64,000 nucleotides of DNA. Source: Phycisphaeraceae bacterium. Lineage in GTDB: Bacteria; Planctomycetota; Phycisphaerae; Phycisphaerales; UBA1924. The position numbers and the translations under genes were made by a program. Under the pieces are notes generated by a model. It was not told the origin of the DNA and made no database searches. It worked only from the letters and a program-made list of their open reading frames with translations. Each line of letters opens with the position of its first letter. Within the stretch, counting starts at the first letter, position 1. This document shows, piece by piece, positions 7,082 to 15,292 of the stretch. Location of the stretch: NCBI GenBank assembly GCA_020639235.1, contig JACKHC010000001.1, positions 2,480,001-2,544,000 on the forward strand, read 5' to 3'.

Positions 7082-8401
7082 TCAGCGACGCGAGAGCCGC
7101 CGCTCCAGCGCACCCGCCGACCCGAAGTGCGCCTCGAACAACTCGAGCAGCCGCGTCGGCGGCACCCGGCCCGAGGGCTCGGCCCCGACCGCACGCACAT
7201 ACGCCGCCAGCGCCTCCCGCTTGTACCGATACAAGTACGAGAACAGCGCATAAGACTGCGCGTACATCGCCTCGGCGAGCCGCTGATCCTCGCCCGGCAC
7301 ATCCGTGAGCGTCACGAGCAGGTCCATCGGCACCACGCGCCCCTGCTCCACGATCGCATCCCACTCCAGGTCCCGCGACTCGCTCCTGCGATCGGGCCCG
7401 AAGGACTGCGTCGAGTCCTCCGTCTCGAAACTCGCGGCCAGGCCCTCGGAGAACCAGAACGGATACAACCGCCGCCGATCCTGCAGCCCGCAGTTGTAGG
7501 CGATCAGGTGCGTCGCCTCGTGAATCGTCTTGGCCGTGCTCGTCCGCGTCGCCTCCAGTTCGAGCCGCGCCCGCTCCGTCCGCGTGAACGCCAGGATCCG
7601 GTCGGCACGTTCATTGAGCACGCTCGCGTGCGCATCGCGCCGGTCGTTCAGCGCCTGATCGCGCGACTCGTGCGCCAGATCGTCGTACTCCGCCAGTTCC
7701 TCCAGCGCCTGCTCGAACGCCGGGCCCGTGATGTCGTCGTAGAACACCACGCGGTTGCTCGACCCCGCGTAATACCCGCCGACCCACTCCGCCGACACGC
7801 CGTCGTGCCGCTTCGCGAACGATGCGTATTGCTCGTGATCGCGGATCAGCACGCACAGCATCCGCGTGCTCGGCGGCACCGCCTCGAGGCCCATTCGCGT
7901 CATCGTCCGCTCGAACTGCTTGTAGGTCCTCTCAAGAAGCGCCGATCGCGACGCCGTCCATTCCGCGCCGCAGTCCGAGAGAATCACGAAGTGCTTCGTC
8001 TTGGAGAGAGCGAACCCCTCGCCCAGCTCGCGCTGGGCGCGTTCCAGCGCCTCCTCGTCCACGGGTATCTCGACCGATGACTGCTCGTAGATCGCGCGTA
8101 GCGCGCCCGCGGCCTCCGCGTCATCGGGCGACTCGCGCAGAATCGCGCGGAGCCAGCCGTCCGCCGACTCCCAATCCTCACTCGCGATGGAAGCCGCCGC
8201 CCGCACGTGGAGCGAAGCCGCATCTTCGCCACGCGCGATCCCGACCGCGCCAGGCCCGAGAACAATCCAGGCAAGCGCCGCCGACCGAGCGATGGAGCGA
8301 TGGGTCCTCACCCCCTTGCCATCGGCACCACGACCCACCTGTTCCGGGCGAACGCGCGAACAAGCCGCAAACGGATGGCGCTTGCGCTGCAGCCCCCGCA
8401 C
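7082..8401 (-). CDS. DUF1570 protein, secreted zincin-like
   Basis: Up to 439 residues from a GTG at 8401; a second GTG at 8311 would start just before a signal-like segment (SAALAWIVLGPGAVGIARG) and is equally possible. A TPR-like helical region (about 65-110) precedes the DUF1570 part. The motif TIHEATHLIAYNCGL (about 290) is an HExxH zinc site followed by a Glu-rich SEGLAASFE. DUF1570 proteins are abundant in planctomycetes and are thought to be zinc peptidases, but substrates are unknown. The gene follows the glycosyltransferase-like gene by 14 nt and belongs to the nuoA-headed minus-strand run. Confidence 0.75.
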   Translation of the reverse strand: MRGLQRKRHPFAACSRVRPEQVGRGADGKGVRTHRSIARSAALAWIVLGPGAVGIARGEDAASLHVRAAASIASEDWESADGWLRAILRESPDDAEAAGALRAIYEQSSVEIPVDEEALERAQRELGEGFALSKTKHFVILSDCGAEWTASRSALLERTYKQFERTMTRMGLEAVPPSTRMLCVLIRDHEQYASFAKRHDGVSAEWVGGYYAGSSNRVVFYDDITGPAFEQALEELAEYDDLAHESRDQALNDRRDAHASVLNERADRILAFTRTERARLELEATRTSTAKTIHEATHLIAYNCGLQDRRRLYPFWFSEGLAASFETEDSTQSFGPDRRSESRDLEWDAIVEQGRVVPMDLLVTLTDVPGEDQRLAEAMYAQSYALFSYLYRYKREALAAYVRAVGAEPSGRVPPTRLLELFEAHFGSAGALERRLSRR

Positions 8402-8415
8402 CAGTCACCCATCAA

Positions 8416-9480
8416 CTACGCGTTCGCCACCCCGCACAACCGGTACAGACGATCGGCCGGCGCATCACCTTCATCCGGACGAGCGGGCGCTCCGCCGCCG
8501 CCCGGACGCACCCGCAGGACATCGTGCGCAGCGCGCACAAACCCAAGCCGGTCACCGGCTTCGACCCAACGGATATCGCCGCGCAAGACTCTCTCGTACC
8601 GCTCGACTCGGGGCGCCAGCACCGGCAGGCCGAGCATCGTCCCCCACTGCGCTCCCGTGACGATCGTTTCGGACCGCCGGACACCATCGCACGGCGCGCG
8701 ATCGGCCACGACGACACCATCCGCGATCGACAGGCACTCCCACACCGGGCGATCGCACACACGCACCGTCCACTTGCCCAGGTGGTACACCGAGAAGCGC
8801 TCGGCGCGATCGAGCCCGGTCGCGTCCGACGGCACGATCACCGTCGCCCGCATGCCGCGCTCAGAAAGCACGCCCACGATGTACATGCACAGCATCGCGT
8901 CGATCGACTCACCCGGCTCCGATGCGGCCACGATCACGCCCATCCCCGCGTCGATCTTCAGGACTCGACGCAGGTCATCCCCGCGACGGCCCCATTCCGG
9001 GATGCGCGGCGGCCCCACAACCACTTCGCCGGCGGGCGGATCGCTCGTGTCCAGCCACGCCCCGCGCGTCACATCGTCGCCGAACTGCAGCGCCGACGCC
9101 CGGCGCATCGACTCGACCGCGCGCCGCGCCTTGCGGGCCGCCATGCACGCCGGCGACTCGAACACCGACGCCACCACCGACGCCCCGGCGCACACATCCT
9201 CCGCGAGCACACACGACTCGCCCGACCACGCGTGCATCACATCGAACGAACCCAACTCGGCGAGCGCGCGGCCCAGCACGCTGCGGCACGCACGCGGGCT
9301 GCCCACGGGCGGCGCCATGCGAAGATCCACAGGCACGCCCGCCGCCCGCGCCCGAGACAACGCCGTCGTCCCGCCGAGCAGCACAACCGCGTGCTCACCG
9401 CCGGCCGCGCGGGCATCGATCACGCCCGCCAGCACGCTCCACGGCGCAAATCGGAGATCGACCAGGTGCACTACACGCAT
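8416..9480 (-). CDS. Glycosyltransferase-like protein (GT-B type?)
   Basis: 354 residues from ATG 9480; a GTG at 9486 would instead overlap the upstream stop in GTGA. The N-terminus (MRVVHLVDLRFAPW) looks like the first strand and loop of a GT-B fold. FDVMHAWSGES and a second half with GVIVAASEPGESIDAML, VIVPSD, ADGVVVADRAP and GLPVLAP resemble the two Rossmann halves of family 4-type glycosyltransferases. The usual C-terminal EGxPxxxxE motif is not recognisable, so the enzyme may be inactive or divergent. It sits between a lipoprotein-like gene and the DUF1570 gene. Confidence 0.45.
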   Translation of the reverse strand: MRVVHLVDLRFAPWSVLAGVIDARAAGGEHAVVLLGGTTALSRARAAGVPVDLRMAPPVGSPRACRSVLGRALAELGSFDVMHAWSGESCVLAEDVCAGASVVASVFESPACMAARKARRAVESMRRASALQFGDDVTRGAWLDTSDPPAGEVVVGPPRIPEWGRRGDDLRRVLKIDAGMGVIVAASEPGESIDAMLCMYIVGVLSERGMRATVIVPSDATGLDRAERFSVYHLGKWTVRVCDRPVWECLSIADGVVVADRAPCDGVRRSETIVTGAQWGTMLGLPVLAPRVERYERVLRGDIRWVEAGDRLGFVRAAHDVLRVRPGGGGAPARPDEGDAPADRLYRLCGVANA

Positions 9481-9482
9481 GC

Positions 9483-10157
9483 TCACCGCCGCGTCGACAT
9501 CGGGTCGCGCTCGTGCGTATAGAACAACTGCGCGATTCCGCGGCCGAACTCATCCGCCAGGGAACGCTCCCATTGATTGCGTTCCGCCGGCGACAGGGAG
9601 GTCTGATCCGTCCGGTCCGGCAGATCGAAGCCGAAGGGGTACCCGCCCACATCCTCGGGGAAGAGCCGCTTGTTCTCGACCGTGTCGATTACCTTCAGCA
9701 CGCCGCCCGCGACCGGCGACAAGTGCGACGGCTCGTTCGACAGCGTGAATTTGGTCACTTGGATGTAGACCACGACCTCCGCCCCCACGCGCCGTCCCAG
9801 GTCCACGACAGATGGCTGCTCCTCGCCCAGTTCCCCGCCGCCCGACGCGGCCCGCATGATCGAGATCGTCGAGACCAGTTTGCTCGAACTCACCAGTTTC
9901 TTCTCGAGGATGTGCCGCTCCGCCGCCTGACCGATCTGCGTGCGCAGCGCGCGCCTCGGCACGAGATTCATCGGGTCGTCGATGAAGATCACGGTCGATC
10001 GATCCTCATCCAGTTCGGTCACGGCCTGAATCTTGGGCGGCCCGTGGAGGATGTACGCCGCGGGAACGCCGATGTTGCACGACGACATCACCAGCGCCGC
10101 CGCGCCGCCAAGCATCACAACCAGAACCGGCACTATTCTCGCTCGGGTCATCGGCAT
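9483..10157 (-). CDS. Putative lipoprotein, unknown function
   Basis: 224 residues. The N-terminal hydrophobic segment ends in VMSSC, a plausible lipobox, placing the mature protein at a membrane surface with Cys about residue 27. The rest is a soluble alpha/beta domain with GRRVGAEVVVYIQVTKF (about 120-140), which resembles the core of small planctomycete lipoproteins but no named family. It begins 3 nt after the preceding, similarly organised lipoprotein-like gene. The two share a YIQV/YTKD-like central strand and a C-terminal LFYTHE/LFYDHE motif, so they may be distant paralogues. Confidence 0.55.
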   Translation of the reverse strand: MPMTRARIVPVLVVMLGGAAALVMSSCNIGVPAAYILHGPPKIQAVTELDEDRSTVIFIDDPMNLVPRRALRTQIGQAAERHILEKKLVSSSKLVSTISIMRAASGGGELGEEQPSVVDLGRRVGAEVVVYIQVTKFTLSNEPSHLSPVAGGVLKVIDTVENKRLFPEDVGGYPFGFDLPDRTDQTSLSPAERNQWERSLADEFGRGIAQLFYTHERDPMSTRR

Positions 10158-10160
10158 CGC

Positions 10161-10871
10161 TCAATAATCCATCATGTTCTTCTCTTCGTGATCGTAGAAC
10201 AGCCACGTCACGCGGTCGGCGAAGCGCTTCTCGAGCGTCGCCTGCACCTGGCCCTGCGAGTAATCGTTGGGCGTGTACCCGTCCTTGTCCGGGAAGCCGA
10301 CCACGATGTCCTTCGTGTAGATGAACTCGTCGGACGCGGGGCCGTCCGCCTCGATCACGCCGACGCGCGCGCCGATCTTCCCCTTCCAGACATACGAGTT
10401 GCCCGGCTCCTGCAGCCGGTAGTCGAAGATGTCCACCACGATCAGACGCTCGACCGTGAACTCCTCGGCGATCCGCTGATAGGGCCAGCTCACCCACGAC
10501 GGGTTCCCGTACTGGAACGCGAGCACATACGGCCCCGGCACGCGCCCGGCGAAGCCGATCAGGTCTTTCTGCTCCATCAGCATGTCGGTGATCGAGTTCG
10601 TCAGCCGGTTCACCATCCGGGGGTGCTCCGACGCCGTCGCCCGATCCACCACGATCAGGACCGCGAAGTTCTTGTCCCGCAGCCCCTGGTACTCGGCGTA
10701 CACATCGTGCGAACCCGTCCGCTCCATCGTGTCGCCCGCGACCGCGATCAATCCCGCGACCTGGCAGCCCGAACCGCTCAGGGCGAGCGTCACCACACCT
10801 GCTGCGATCAGCCCGGCCGCCGCCCCCCTTGCCTTCCCCGCCCGATGTTCACGAATCCAGCCCACTCGCAT
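10161..10871 (-). CDS. Putative lipoprotein or secreted protein, unknown
   Basis: 236 residues. A long basic head and hydrophobic stretch (AAGLIAAGVVTLALSGSGC) suggest export. The Cys is preceded by GSG rather than a perfect lipobox, so lipidation is uncertain. The mature part has FAVLIVVD, then VERLIVVDIFDYRL and a C-terminal RVTWLFYDHEEKN, matching the end of the next gene's product (LFYTHE). It lies 12 nt downstream of the DUF2752 gene in the same minus-strand run. No function is recognised. Confidence 0.5.
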   Translation of the reverse strand: MRVGWIREHRAGKARGAAAGLIAAGVVTLALSGSGCQVAGLIAVAGDTMERTGSHDVYAEYQGLRDKNFAVLIVVDRATASEHPRMVNRLTNSITDMLMEQKDLIGFAGRVPGPYVLAFQYGNPSWVSWPYQRIAEEFTVERLIVVDIFDYRLQEPGNSYVWKGKIGARVGVIEADGPASDEFIYTKDIVVGFPDKDGYTPNDYSQGQVQATLEKRFADRVTWLFYDHEEKNMMDY

Positions 10872-10883
10872 CTCCAGCCCGTG

Positions 10884-11378
10884 CTACGGAACGACGAACC
10901 CCGCGCCCTCTAGACTCCCCGGCACCCACACCAACAGTTTATAGACCCATGCGGCCACGAGCAGTGCCACGCCAATCCATACATATCTGGGCAAAAACAG
11001 GCGACCGAGCGAGGCCAGCGCCCGCGATCCGGTCACCGCCGAGTGCAGCCCCATCCAGAACACCATCGCCGACGCCAGCGCCAGGAGCGCCCCGCAGGGT
11101 TGCGTGACGAACGCCGCCCACAACTCCCCGTGGGCCGCGTGGGCGAATGAGGTCGTCATGCCGCAGGTCGGGCAGGGCTTGTCGAACGCCAGCACCCACC
11201 CGCAGGGCGGCATGCCCAGTTGGGTGTGTGTGCCGTGGCCCGCGCCGCTGGGGCTGAGCCACGCGGCCGTCCCGAGCAGTGCTGCGCACGCCAGCGCGGC
11301 CCCGGCCCCGGCCAGACGGTTCGCCGTCAACTCGCTGCGCCCCCGCGCATACCTCGAACTCTTGACCAGTTCCGTCAT
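10884..11378 (-). CDS. DUF2752 membrane protein
   Basis: 164 residues with three hydrophobic segments (about 25-45, 90-112, 130-150). The motif FDKPCPTCGMTTSF (about 66-79) is the CPxCGxT signature of DUF2752, a family of small bacterial membrane proteins of unknown role. The ATG overlaps the stop of the DUF6504-like gene in ATGA (11375-11378), so they are translationally coupled. Confidence 0.8.
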   Translation of the reverse strand: MTELVKSSRYARGRSELTANRLAGAGAALACAALLGTAAWLSPSGAGHGTHTQLGMPPCGWVLAFDKPCPTCGMTTSFAHAAHGELWAAFVTQPCGALLALASAMVFWMGLHSAVTGSRALASLGRLFLPRYVWIGVALLVAAWVYKLLVWVPGSLEGAGFVVP

Positions 11379-11716
11379 GGATCGTGCATCGTATCCGCAT
11401 CGGTGATCGTGTAGATGAACCAGCGCTGTTTCGCGTTCCCGCCGCTGCGCGCCTGACGCTCGAAGTAGATCACCGCCTCGCGCCCGTCATCGAGCCGCAC
11501 TGTCAGATACTCGCGGCGCAGGTACACCTCGTTGCCCGCCTTGCCGCCTTCGGGAGAACTGTGCTTCTCCTTGGCGAGCAACTCAACGATCCGGAACTCG
11601 AGATCCCGCCAGATGAATCCCGCAGGCACCGCGACCAGCCCCCGTGCTGAAGAGTCCGATCCCAGGAACTCCCCCGTCAGTTTGATCGGCTCGGAGATGA
11701 ACTCGGGCGCGTTCAT
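11375..11716 (-). CDS. DUF6504-like small protein
   Basis: 113 residues from ATG 11716, which overlaps the nuoA stop by one base (TGATG). The frame extends upstream to 11854 but that part is the nuoA shadow. EFISEPIKL, PAGFIWRDLEFRIVELL and YLTVRLDDGREAVIYFER, ending WFIYTI, match the small DUF6504 proteins, which resemble a WRG-type beta domain of unknown role. Coupling to nuoA and to DUF2752 suggests coexpression with the respiratory subunit, not a proven link. Confidence 0.6.
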   Translation of the reverse strand: MNAPEFISEPIKLTGEFLGSDSSARGLVAVPAGFIWRDLEFRIVELLAKEKHSSPEGGKAGNEVYLRREYLTVRLDDGREAVIYFERQARSGGNAKQRWFIYTITDADTMHDP

Positions 11717-12120
11717 CAATCGAAGCGGAAGATGCCCTTCCGGTAGGCGTACACGTACGCCACGATCGTCGTGAACATGAAGAAGAACACGCGGCCCAGG
11801 AACACCGCGCTCTCGGGCGAGCCGGGCGTCAGGTTCGAGAAGGTCACCGCCCACGGGTACAGGAAGATGACCTCGACATCGAACACGAGGAAGGTCACGG
11901 CGATGATGTAGAAGCGGACATTGAAGCGCTTGCGGGCGGTGCCGATGGGGACCATGCCCGACTCGTAGGTCTGCGTCTTGGTCGAGCCGTCGCGCCCCGG
12001 GCCGATGACGAGCGTGGCGACGATGTTGACGACGGCGAAGGTGATCGCCATCAGCAGCAGCACGCCGATCGGGAGATAGCCCGACAGATCAACGCCGAGG
12101 AGTTGGGTGGGGGTTGGCAT
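11716..12120 (-). CDS. nuoA: NADH-quinone oxidoreductase subunit A
   Basis: 134 residues with three membrane helices. The conserved loop YESGMVPIGTARKRFNVRFY (about 63-82) and FLVFDVEVIFLYPW (about 88-101) are diagnostic of NuoA, a membrane-arm subunit of complex I near the quinone site. It is not next to nuoC-N; nuoB lies 1.85 kb away upstream, with two plus-strand genes between. There is no ribosome binding site, but TAAACT lies 6 nt before the ATG, consistent with a leaderless message. It heads a run of seven further minus-strand genes. Confidence 0.96.
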   Translation of the reverse strand: MPTPTQLLGVDLSGYLPIGVLLLMAITFAVVNIVATLVIGPGRDGSTKTQTYESGMVPIGTARKRFNVRFYIIAVTFLVFDVEVIFLYPWAVTFSNLTPGSPESAVFLGRVFFFMFTTIVAYVYAYRKGIFRFD

Positions 12121-12126
12121 TTGGGG

Positions 12127-12132
12127 AGTTTA
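12127..12132 (-). promoter_or_regulatory. Possible -10 for leaderless nuoA
   Basis: TAAACT on the minus strand, separated by 6 nt from the nuoA ATG; no Shine-Dalgarno sequence and no obvious -35. Confidence 0.45.
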
Positions 12133-12662
12133 GCGGAAGGTGATCGGGTTGTTTGGGGGTTGTGCTGTGGGAAAAAGAGTGGCCGGCCGGCCCTTTGGTG
12201 ACAGGACAAGAAATGGTGCCGCGTGTTTCGCTGGCGGCGTGCGCCGGTCCTTTCGCGGATCGGGTGCGTCGTCCCTATGCGCCGGGACGATGGCTTCGGC
12301 TCGTCTCGCGTTGGCCGAGTACGGCGGCCGAGTCGTCTGGCCGCGGACGGGGGGCGGAGTGACCGGTGTTGCGCCTCCGTATGTATGCGGCGGCGGTTGT
12401 GTTTGTGCGCTCAGAAAGAGGTTTACCACAGAGCCCACAGAGAGCACAGAGGGGGAAAAGAGGCATCAGGGATGAGGGAGCAGGCATCCGGGGGAGGAAG
12501 AGAAAGTGTTGAGGGATGAGGATTCTTGGAGACAGAGGGGACGGGGTGTGCGCATGGGAGGAGACGTAGATTGCGTGACTGCGTGCCGACAAGCGATGGT
12601 AGACGGCATGAGATAATCTACGGACGAACACCCAAGTGCGAAATACTGCGTGAATACACTGA
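12133..12662. other. Intergenic region upstream of the HNH gene
   Basis: About 530 nt without a believable gene; several overlapping frames are open but none has family features. It contains a CACAGAG repeat (12427-12451). A purine-rich, lower-GC tract (about 12450-12660) marks the start of the foreign-looking insert. A GATAAT at 12612-12617 could be a -10 for the HNH gene, without a clear -35. Confidence 0.5.
12427..12451. repeat. CACAGAG repeat, 9-nt period
   Basis: Three exact CACAGAG heptamers start at 12427, 12436 and 12445, separated by two-base spacers. This ACCACAGAG-type intergenic repeat is one I recognise as recurring in several environmental phyla. It lies at the left boundary of the insert between nuoA and nuoB. 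Confidence 0.6.
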
Positions 12663-13436
12663 ATGGATGCCCGGCCAGCCAATGACGGTCAACGCTGGAA
12701 CCGCGAAGAGTTGATCCTCGCGTTCGAGTTGTATTGCCGCATTCCGTTCCAGCGTACAAAGGCGACCGATGCCCGCGTGAAGGAACTTGCAGGACTTCTT
12801 CATCGCACACCAGCATCCATAGCCCGCAAGCTGGGCAACTTTGGAGCGTTCGATCCACAACTAGCTGCCCGCAACATCTCGGGTTTGACCCACGGCAGCA
12901 AGCTCGACAAGGCAATCTGGGATGAGTTCCACGCTGACTGGAACGGGCTGATTATCCGCGCACACGACCTGCGCCTCGAACGCGAACCGCACCGGCTTGA
13001 GGTCGGATCGCTTGTCGCTCCATCTGGACCGTCAGAAATGATCGTTACAGGTAAGCAGCGATTGCACCAAGCGTTCTTCCGCGATGCGGTCGTCAGCAGC
13101 TACAACAACCGCTGCTGCGTCACCGGCCTCTCGATTGTGGAGTGCTTGGTCGCAGGTCACATCGTTCCCTGGAGCGTGGATGTGCACCGTCGGGCTGACC
13201 CGACCAACGGGTTATGCATGTCGGCCACATTCGACCGGTTGTTCGACTGTGGACTCGTCACGATCGGGGATGATCTAACCTTGGTCGTTAGCGATCGCGT
13301 TCGGAGACTTAACAACCAAGCCGCCACAGATCTCGTCGTCGCTCGTCACGGCCAGAAGATCATTCCTCCTGCCCGTTTCTATCCCGATCCGGCCTGCCTG
13401 CGCTGGCACCGGGAGAACCGATTTCAGGTCGCATAA
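12663..13436 (+). CDS. HNH endonuclease (putative restriction/defence type)
   Basis: 257 residues. An N-terminal domain (WNREELILAFELYCRIPF ... RTPASIARKLGNF ... GSKLDKAIWDEF; about 12-90) is typical of a family of stand-alone HNH nucleases found in defence regions. The C-terminal HNH_2-type nuclease has YNNRCCVTGL, GHIVPW (first His), DPTNGLC (Asn) and FDRLFDCG (about 140-200). The third HNH position, often LHD, is TFD here, so metal binding may differ. Base composition is lower in GC than the flanks, pointing to transfer. It is followed after 16 nt by an unknown gene and lies between nuoA and nuoB. Confidence 0.75.
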   Translation: MDARPANDGQRWNREELILAFELYCRIPFQRTKATDARVKELAGLLHRTPASIARKLGNFGAFDPQLAARNISGLTHGSKLDKAIWDEFHADWNGLIIRAHDLRLEREPHRLEVGSLVAPSGPSEMIVTGKQRLHQAFFRDAVVSSYNNRCCVTGLSIVECLVAGHIVPWSVDVHRRADPTNGLCMSATFDRLFDCGLVTIGDDLTLVVSDRVRRLNNQAATDLVVARHGQKIIPPARFYPDPACLRWHRENRFQVA

Positions 13437-13452
13437 TTTTGGAGTTTCGTAC

Positions 13453-13869
13453 ATGCAGACTCTACCTGATGCTCACATCAAAGGGTTAGCCGAATCATGC
13501 GTGACTAGCATGGGCGACATTTTCTGGGATTTTGTCGAAAGCCGCGACGCGCCACTCGGCCTTCCTGACCCCTCGCAAGTCGCAATCGATTCGGTCGCGA
13601 GTGCATTGCAGAGATTTGCAACCAGTTTGGAGTCTGTCTCGAATAGCAGAGTCCATCTTCAGATGGAGTACCGAGAGATCGTTGCGCGAATTGCTGAAAA
13701 TCGAGAGATTGATGACATAGTTGCTGCGCTCGTATCTGATGCTGCGTGGACAGAAAGTGGTGCTCGCGCAATTCTACAACTCGCCCAATCTCTTGGAGTG
13801 AGCATGTTGCGCAATGCGCTCGCACTGGCTGAAGCGCTGGAGATTGAGGATGGCGAATGCGGAATGTGA
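13453..13869 (+). CDS. Unknown helical protein downstream of the HNH gene
   Basis: 138 residues with no signal peptide or membrane segment and a composition that suggests an all-helical soluble fold (IVARIAENREIDDIVAALV; LAQSLGVSMLRNALALAEAL). It starts 16 nt after the HNH stop and shares its lower-GC, less biased codon use, so the pair probably arrived together and is cotranscribed. No family is recognised. A partner or immunity role for the nuclease is a guess from position only. Confidence 0.55.
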   Translation: MQTLPDAHIKGLAESCVTSMGDIFWDFVESRDAPLGLPDPSQVAIDSVASALQRFATSLESVSNSRVHLQMEYREIVARIAENREIDDIVAALVSDAAWTESGARAILQLAQSLGVSMLRNALALAEALEIEDGECGM

Positions 13870-13971
13870 CCGACACTGTCCACGCTTTTGATCTGGACGT
13901 GGTCAGGGATTGAGCGATATCACGATGACCCGCGCGATCGGTTATTCAGGGAGTCCTAAGTAGGGTTGCCC

Positions 13972-14538
13972 CTACCTCAACCCCACCGCCACCGGCTGCG
14001 GCTTCACATCGTGCGTCGGTTCGACGACGAGGCCGAGGGGGATTCGCTTGCCGTCGGGGCCCTTGGGGGGGATGCCGTCCTCATCGATGATGCGCTGGAT
14101 CGCCATGACGCCCTCGATGAGCTGCTCGGGACGGGGCGGGCATCCGGGGACGTAGACATCGACGGGGATGAACTGGTCGACGCCCTGCACGACGGCGTAG
14201 TTGTCGAACACGCCGCCGGTCGAGGCGCACGCGCCCATCGAGATGATCCATCGTGGCTCGGTCATCTGCTGGTAGATGCGCTGGAGAACGGGCATCATCT
14301 TGATGCTGACGCGCCCGGCGACGATGAGCAGGTCGCTCTGGCGCGGACTGAACCGCATGACCTCGGCGCCGAAGCGGGCCAGGTCGTACCGGCTCGAAGC
14401 GGTCGCCATGAGCTCGATGCCGCAGCAAGCGGTCGCGAAGGGGATGGGCCAGATGGAGCTGCGCCTCGCCCAGTTGATGACCCGCTGGAGCTGCGTCGTC
14501 AGGAATCCTTCTGCGGGAATGGCGGCTTCGATGCCCAT
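13972..14538 (-). CDS. nuoB: NADH-quinone oxidoreductase subunit B
   Basis: 188 residues. The N2 iron-sulfur cluster ligands are visible: the adjacent Cys pair in TACCGIELM (about 38-39), the Cys in GACASTGG (about 104) and the Cys in VPGCPPRPE (about 134). NuoB sits in the peripheral arm of complex I next to quinone. A textbook AGGAGGT lies 7 nt before the ATG, so the start is firm. It is a lone gene here; nuoA follows only after a two-gene insert on the opposite strand. Confidence 0.97.
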   Translation of the reverse strand: MGIEAAIPAEGFLTTQLQRVINWARRSSIWPIPFATACCGIELMATASSRYDLARFGAEVMRFSPRQSDLLIVAGRVSIKMMPVLQRIYQQMTEPRWIISMGACASTGGVFDNYAVVQGVDQFIPVDVYVPGCPPRPEQLIEGVMAIQRIIDEDGIPPKGPDGKRIPLGLVVEPTHDVKPQPVAVGLR

Positions 14539-14545
14539 GGGTCGG

Positions 14546-14564
14546 ACCTCCTGCCCGGATCATA
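14546..14564 (-). promoter_or_regulatory. nuoB: nuoB -10 and Shine-Dalgarno
   Basis: On the minus strand TATGAT (14559-14564) is followed directly by AGGAGGT (14546-14552), so the mRNA probably begins at or just before the ribosome binding site, giving a leader of about 14 nt. Confidence 0.5.
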
Positions 14565-14653
14565 GCGGGTCCAATCGCTGCGTACTCCCGAAACGCCCCC
14601 TCTGTTCGGCAACTGGGCGGCAATCTTCAAGCCCATCGCTGTCCCATGCCCGA

Positions 14654-14659
14654 TATGTT
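14654..14659 (+). promoter_or_regulatory. Possible -10 for a leaderless transcript
   Basis: TATGTT ends 7 nt before ATG 14667; no ribosome binding site is present. This supports ATG 14667 over the upstream ATG 14646. Confidence 0.4.
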
Positions 14660-14666
14660 GTGCCAT

Positions 14667-15257
14667 ATGGACGAACACAACAACGCCGGCCAATCCCAGT
14701 CCGCACCCCCCACCCCCCCTTCCTCACCCGGTCCCGTCTCGTACGGCAAGCCGGTGTCGGCGCCGATGCCGCCGTACCAGCCGAAGATGTTCAACACCTT
14801 CTACTGGCTGTGGCTGGGGCTCGCGATCGCGGGCGCGCCGCTGGTGCTGATCCTCATCGGGTACTTCATGATCATCGCGTCGGTGGTATTCTGGGCGATG
14901 TTCGTCTTCAAGTCGTGGAATCAGATCCAGGACGGCTACCAGCGCACCACGTCCGGCATGGCCATCGGCTTCATGTTCATCCCGCTGTTCAACCTGTACT
15001 GGCGGTTCATCGCGGCGTGGGAATTGACCAAGAATCTCAATGCCTACGGCGAGCGCTACGGCATCCAGTTCCCGCGGGTGAATGAGAAGTTGTCGCTTGC
15101 GGCGTGCATTGTCTGGTGCTGCGCCGTGATCCCGCTGGTGAACCTGCTGGCGCTGCCGGTCGCGGGCATCCTCGCGCTGGTCGTGGGCAACCAGATTCGT
15201 GTCGCCTCGATGGCCATCGCGCAGGCACGCCTCGAGGGTCGCGGGCACGCGGCCTGA
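14667..15257 (+). CDS. Multi-pass membrane protein, unknown
   Basis: 196 residues from ATG 14667; starts at 14646 and 14658 are also possible. A Pro/Ser-rich cytosolic head of about 40 residues precedes four hydrophobic segments. The conserved-looking centre WNQIQDGYQRTTSGMAIGFMFIP leads into FNLYWRFIAAWELTKNLN, a pattern I associate with small planctomycete membrane proteins of the DUF4328 type. The match is weak. It is flanked by nuoB (divergent) and ybbR (convergent). Confidence 0.55.
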   Translation: MDEHNNAGQSQSAPPTPPSSPGPVSYGKPVSAPMPPYQPKMFNTFYWLWLGLAIAGAPLVLILIGYFMIIASVVFWAMFVFKSWNQIQDGYQRTTSGMAIGFMFIPLFNLYWRFIAAWELTKNLNAYGERYGIQFPRVNEKLSLAACIVWCCAVIPLVNLLALPVAGILALVVGNQIRVASMAIAQARLEGRGHAA

Positions 15258-15292
15258 CCCACTCGCCCTGGAAACTCATCTTCAGAGTCGGC

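Noticed and set aside
6449..8080. 543-codon plus-strand frame
   Set aside because: Antisense of DUF2238 and DUF1570 with Arg/Pro/His bias; no start signal.
8311..8401. Firm choice between GTG starts for the DUF1570 gene
   Set aside because: Neither start has a good ribosome binding site, so I kept the longer one and noted the other.
12427..12451. CRISPR array
   Set aside because: Seven-base units with two-base gaps are far too short for CRISPR repeats and spacers; no cas genes nearby.
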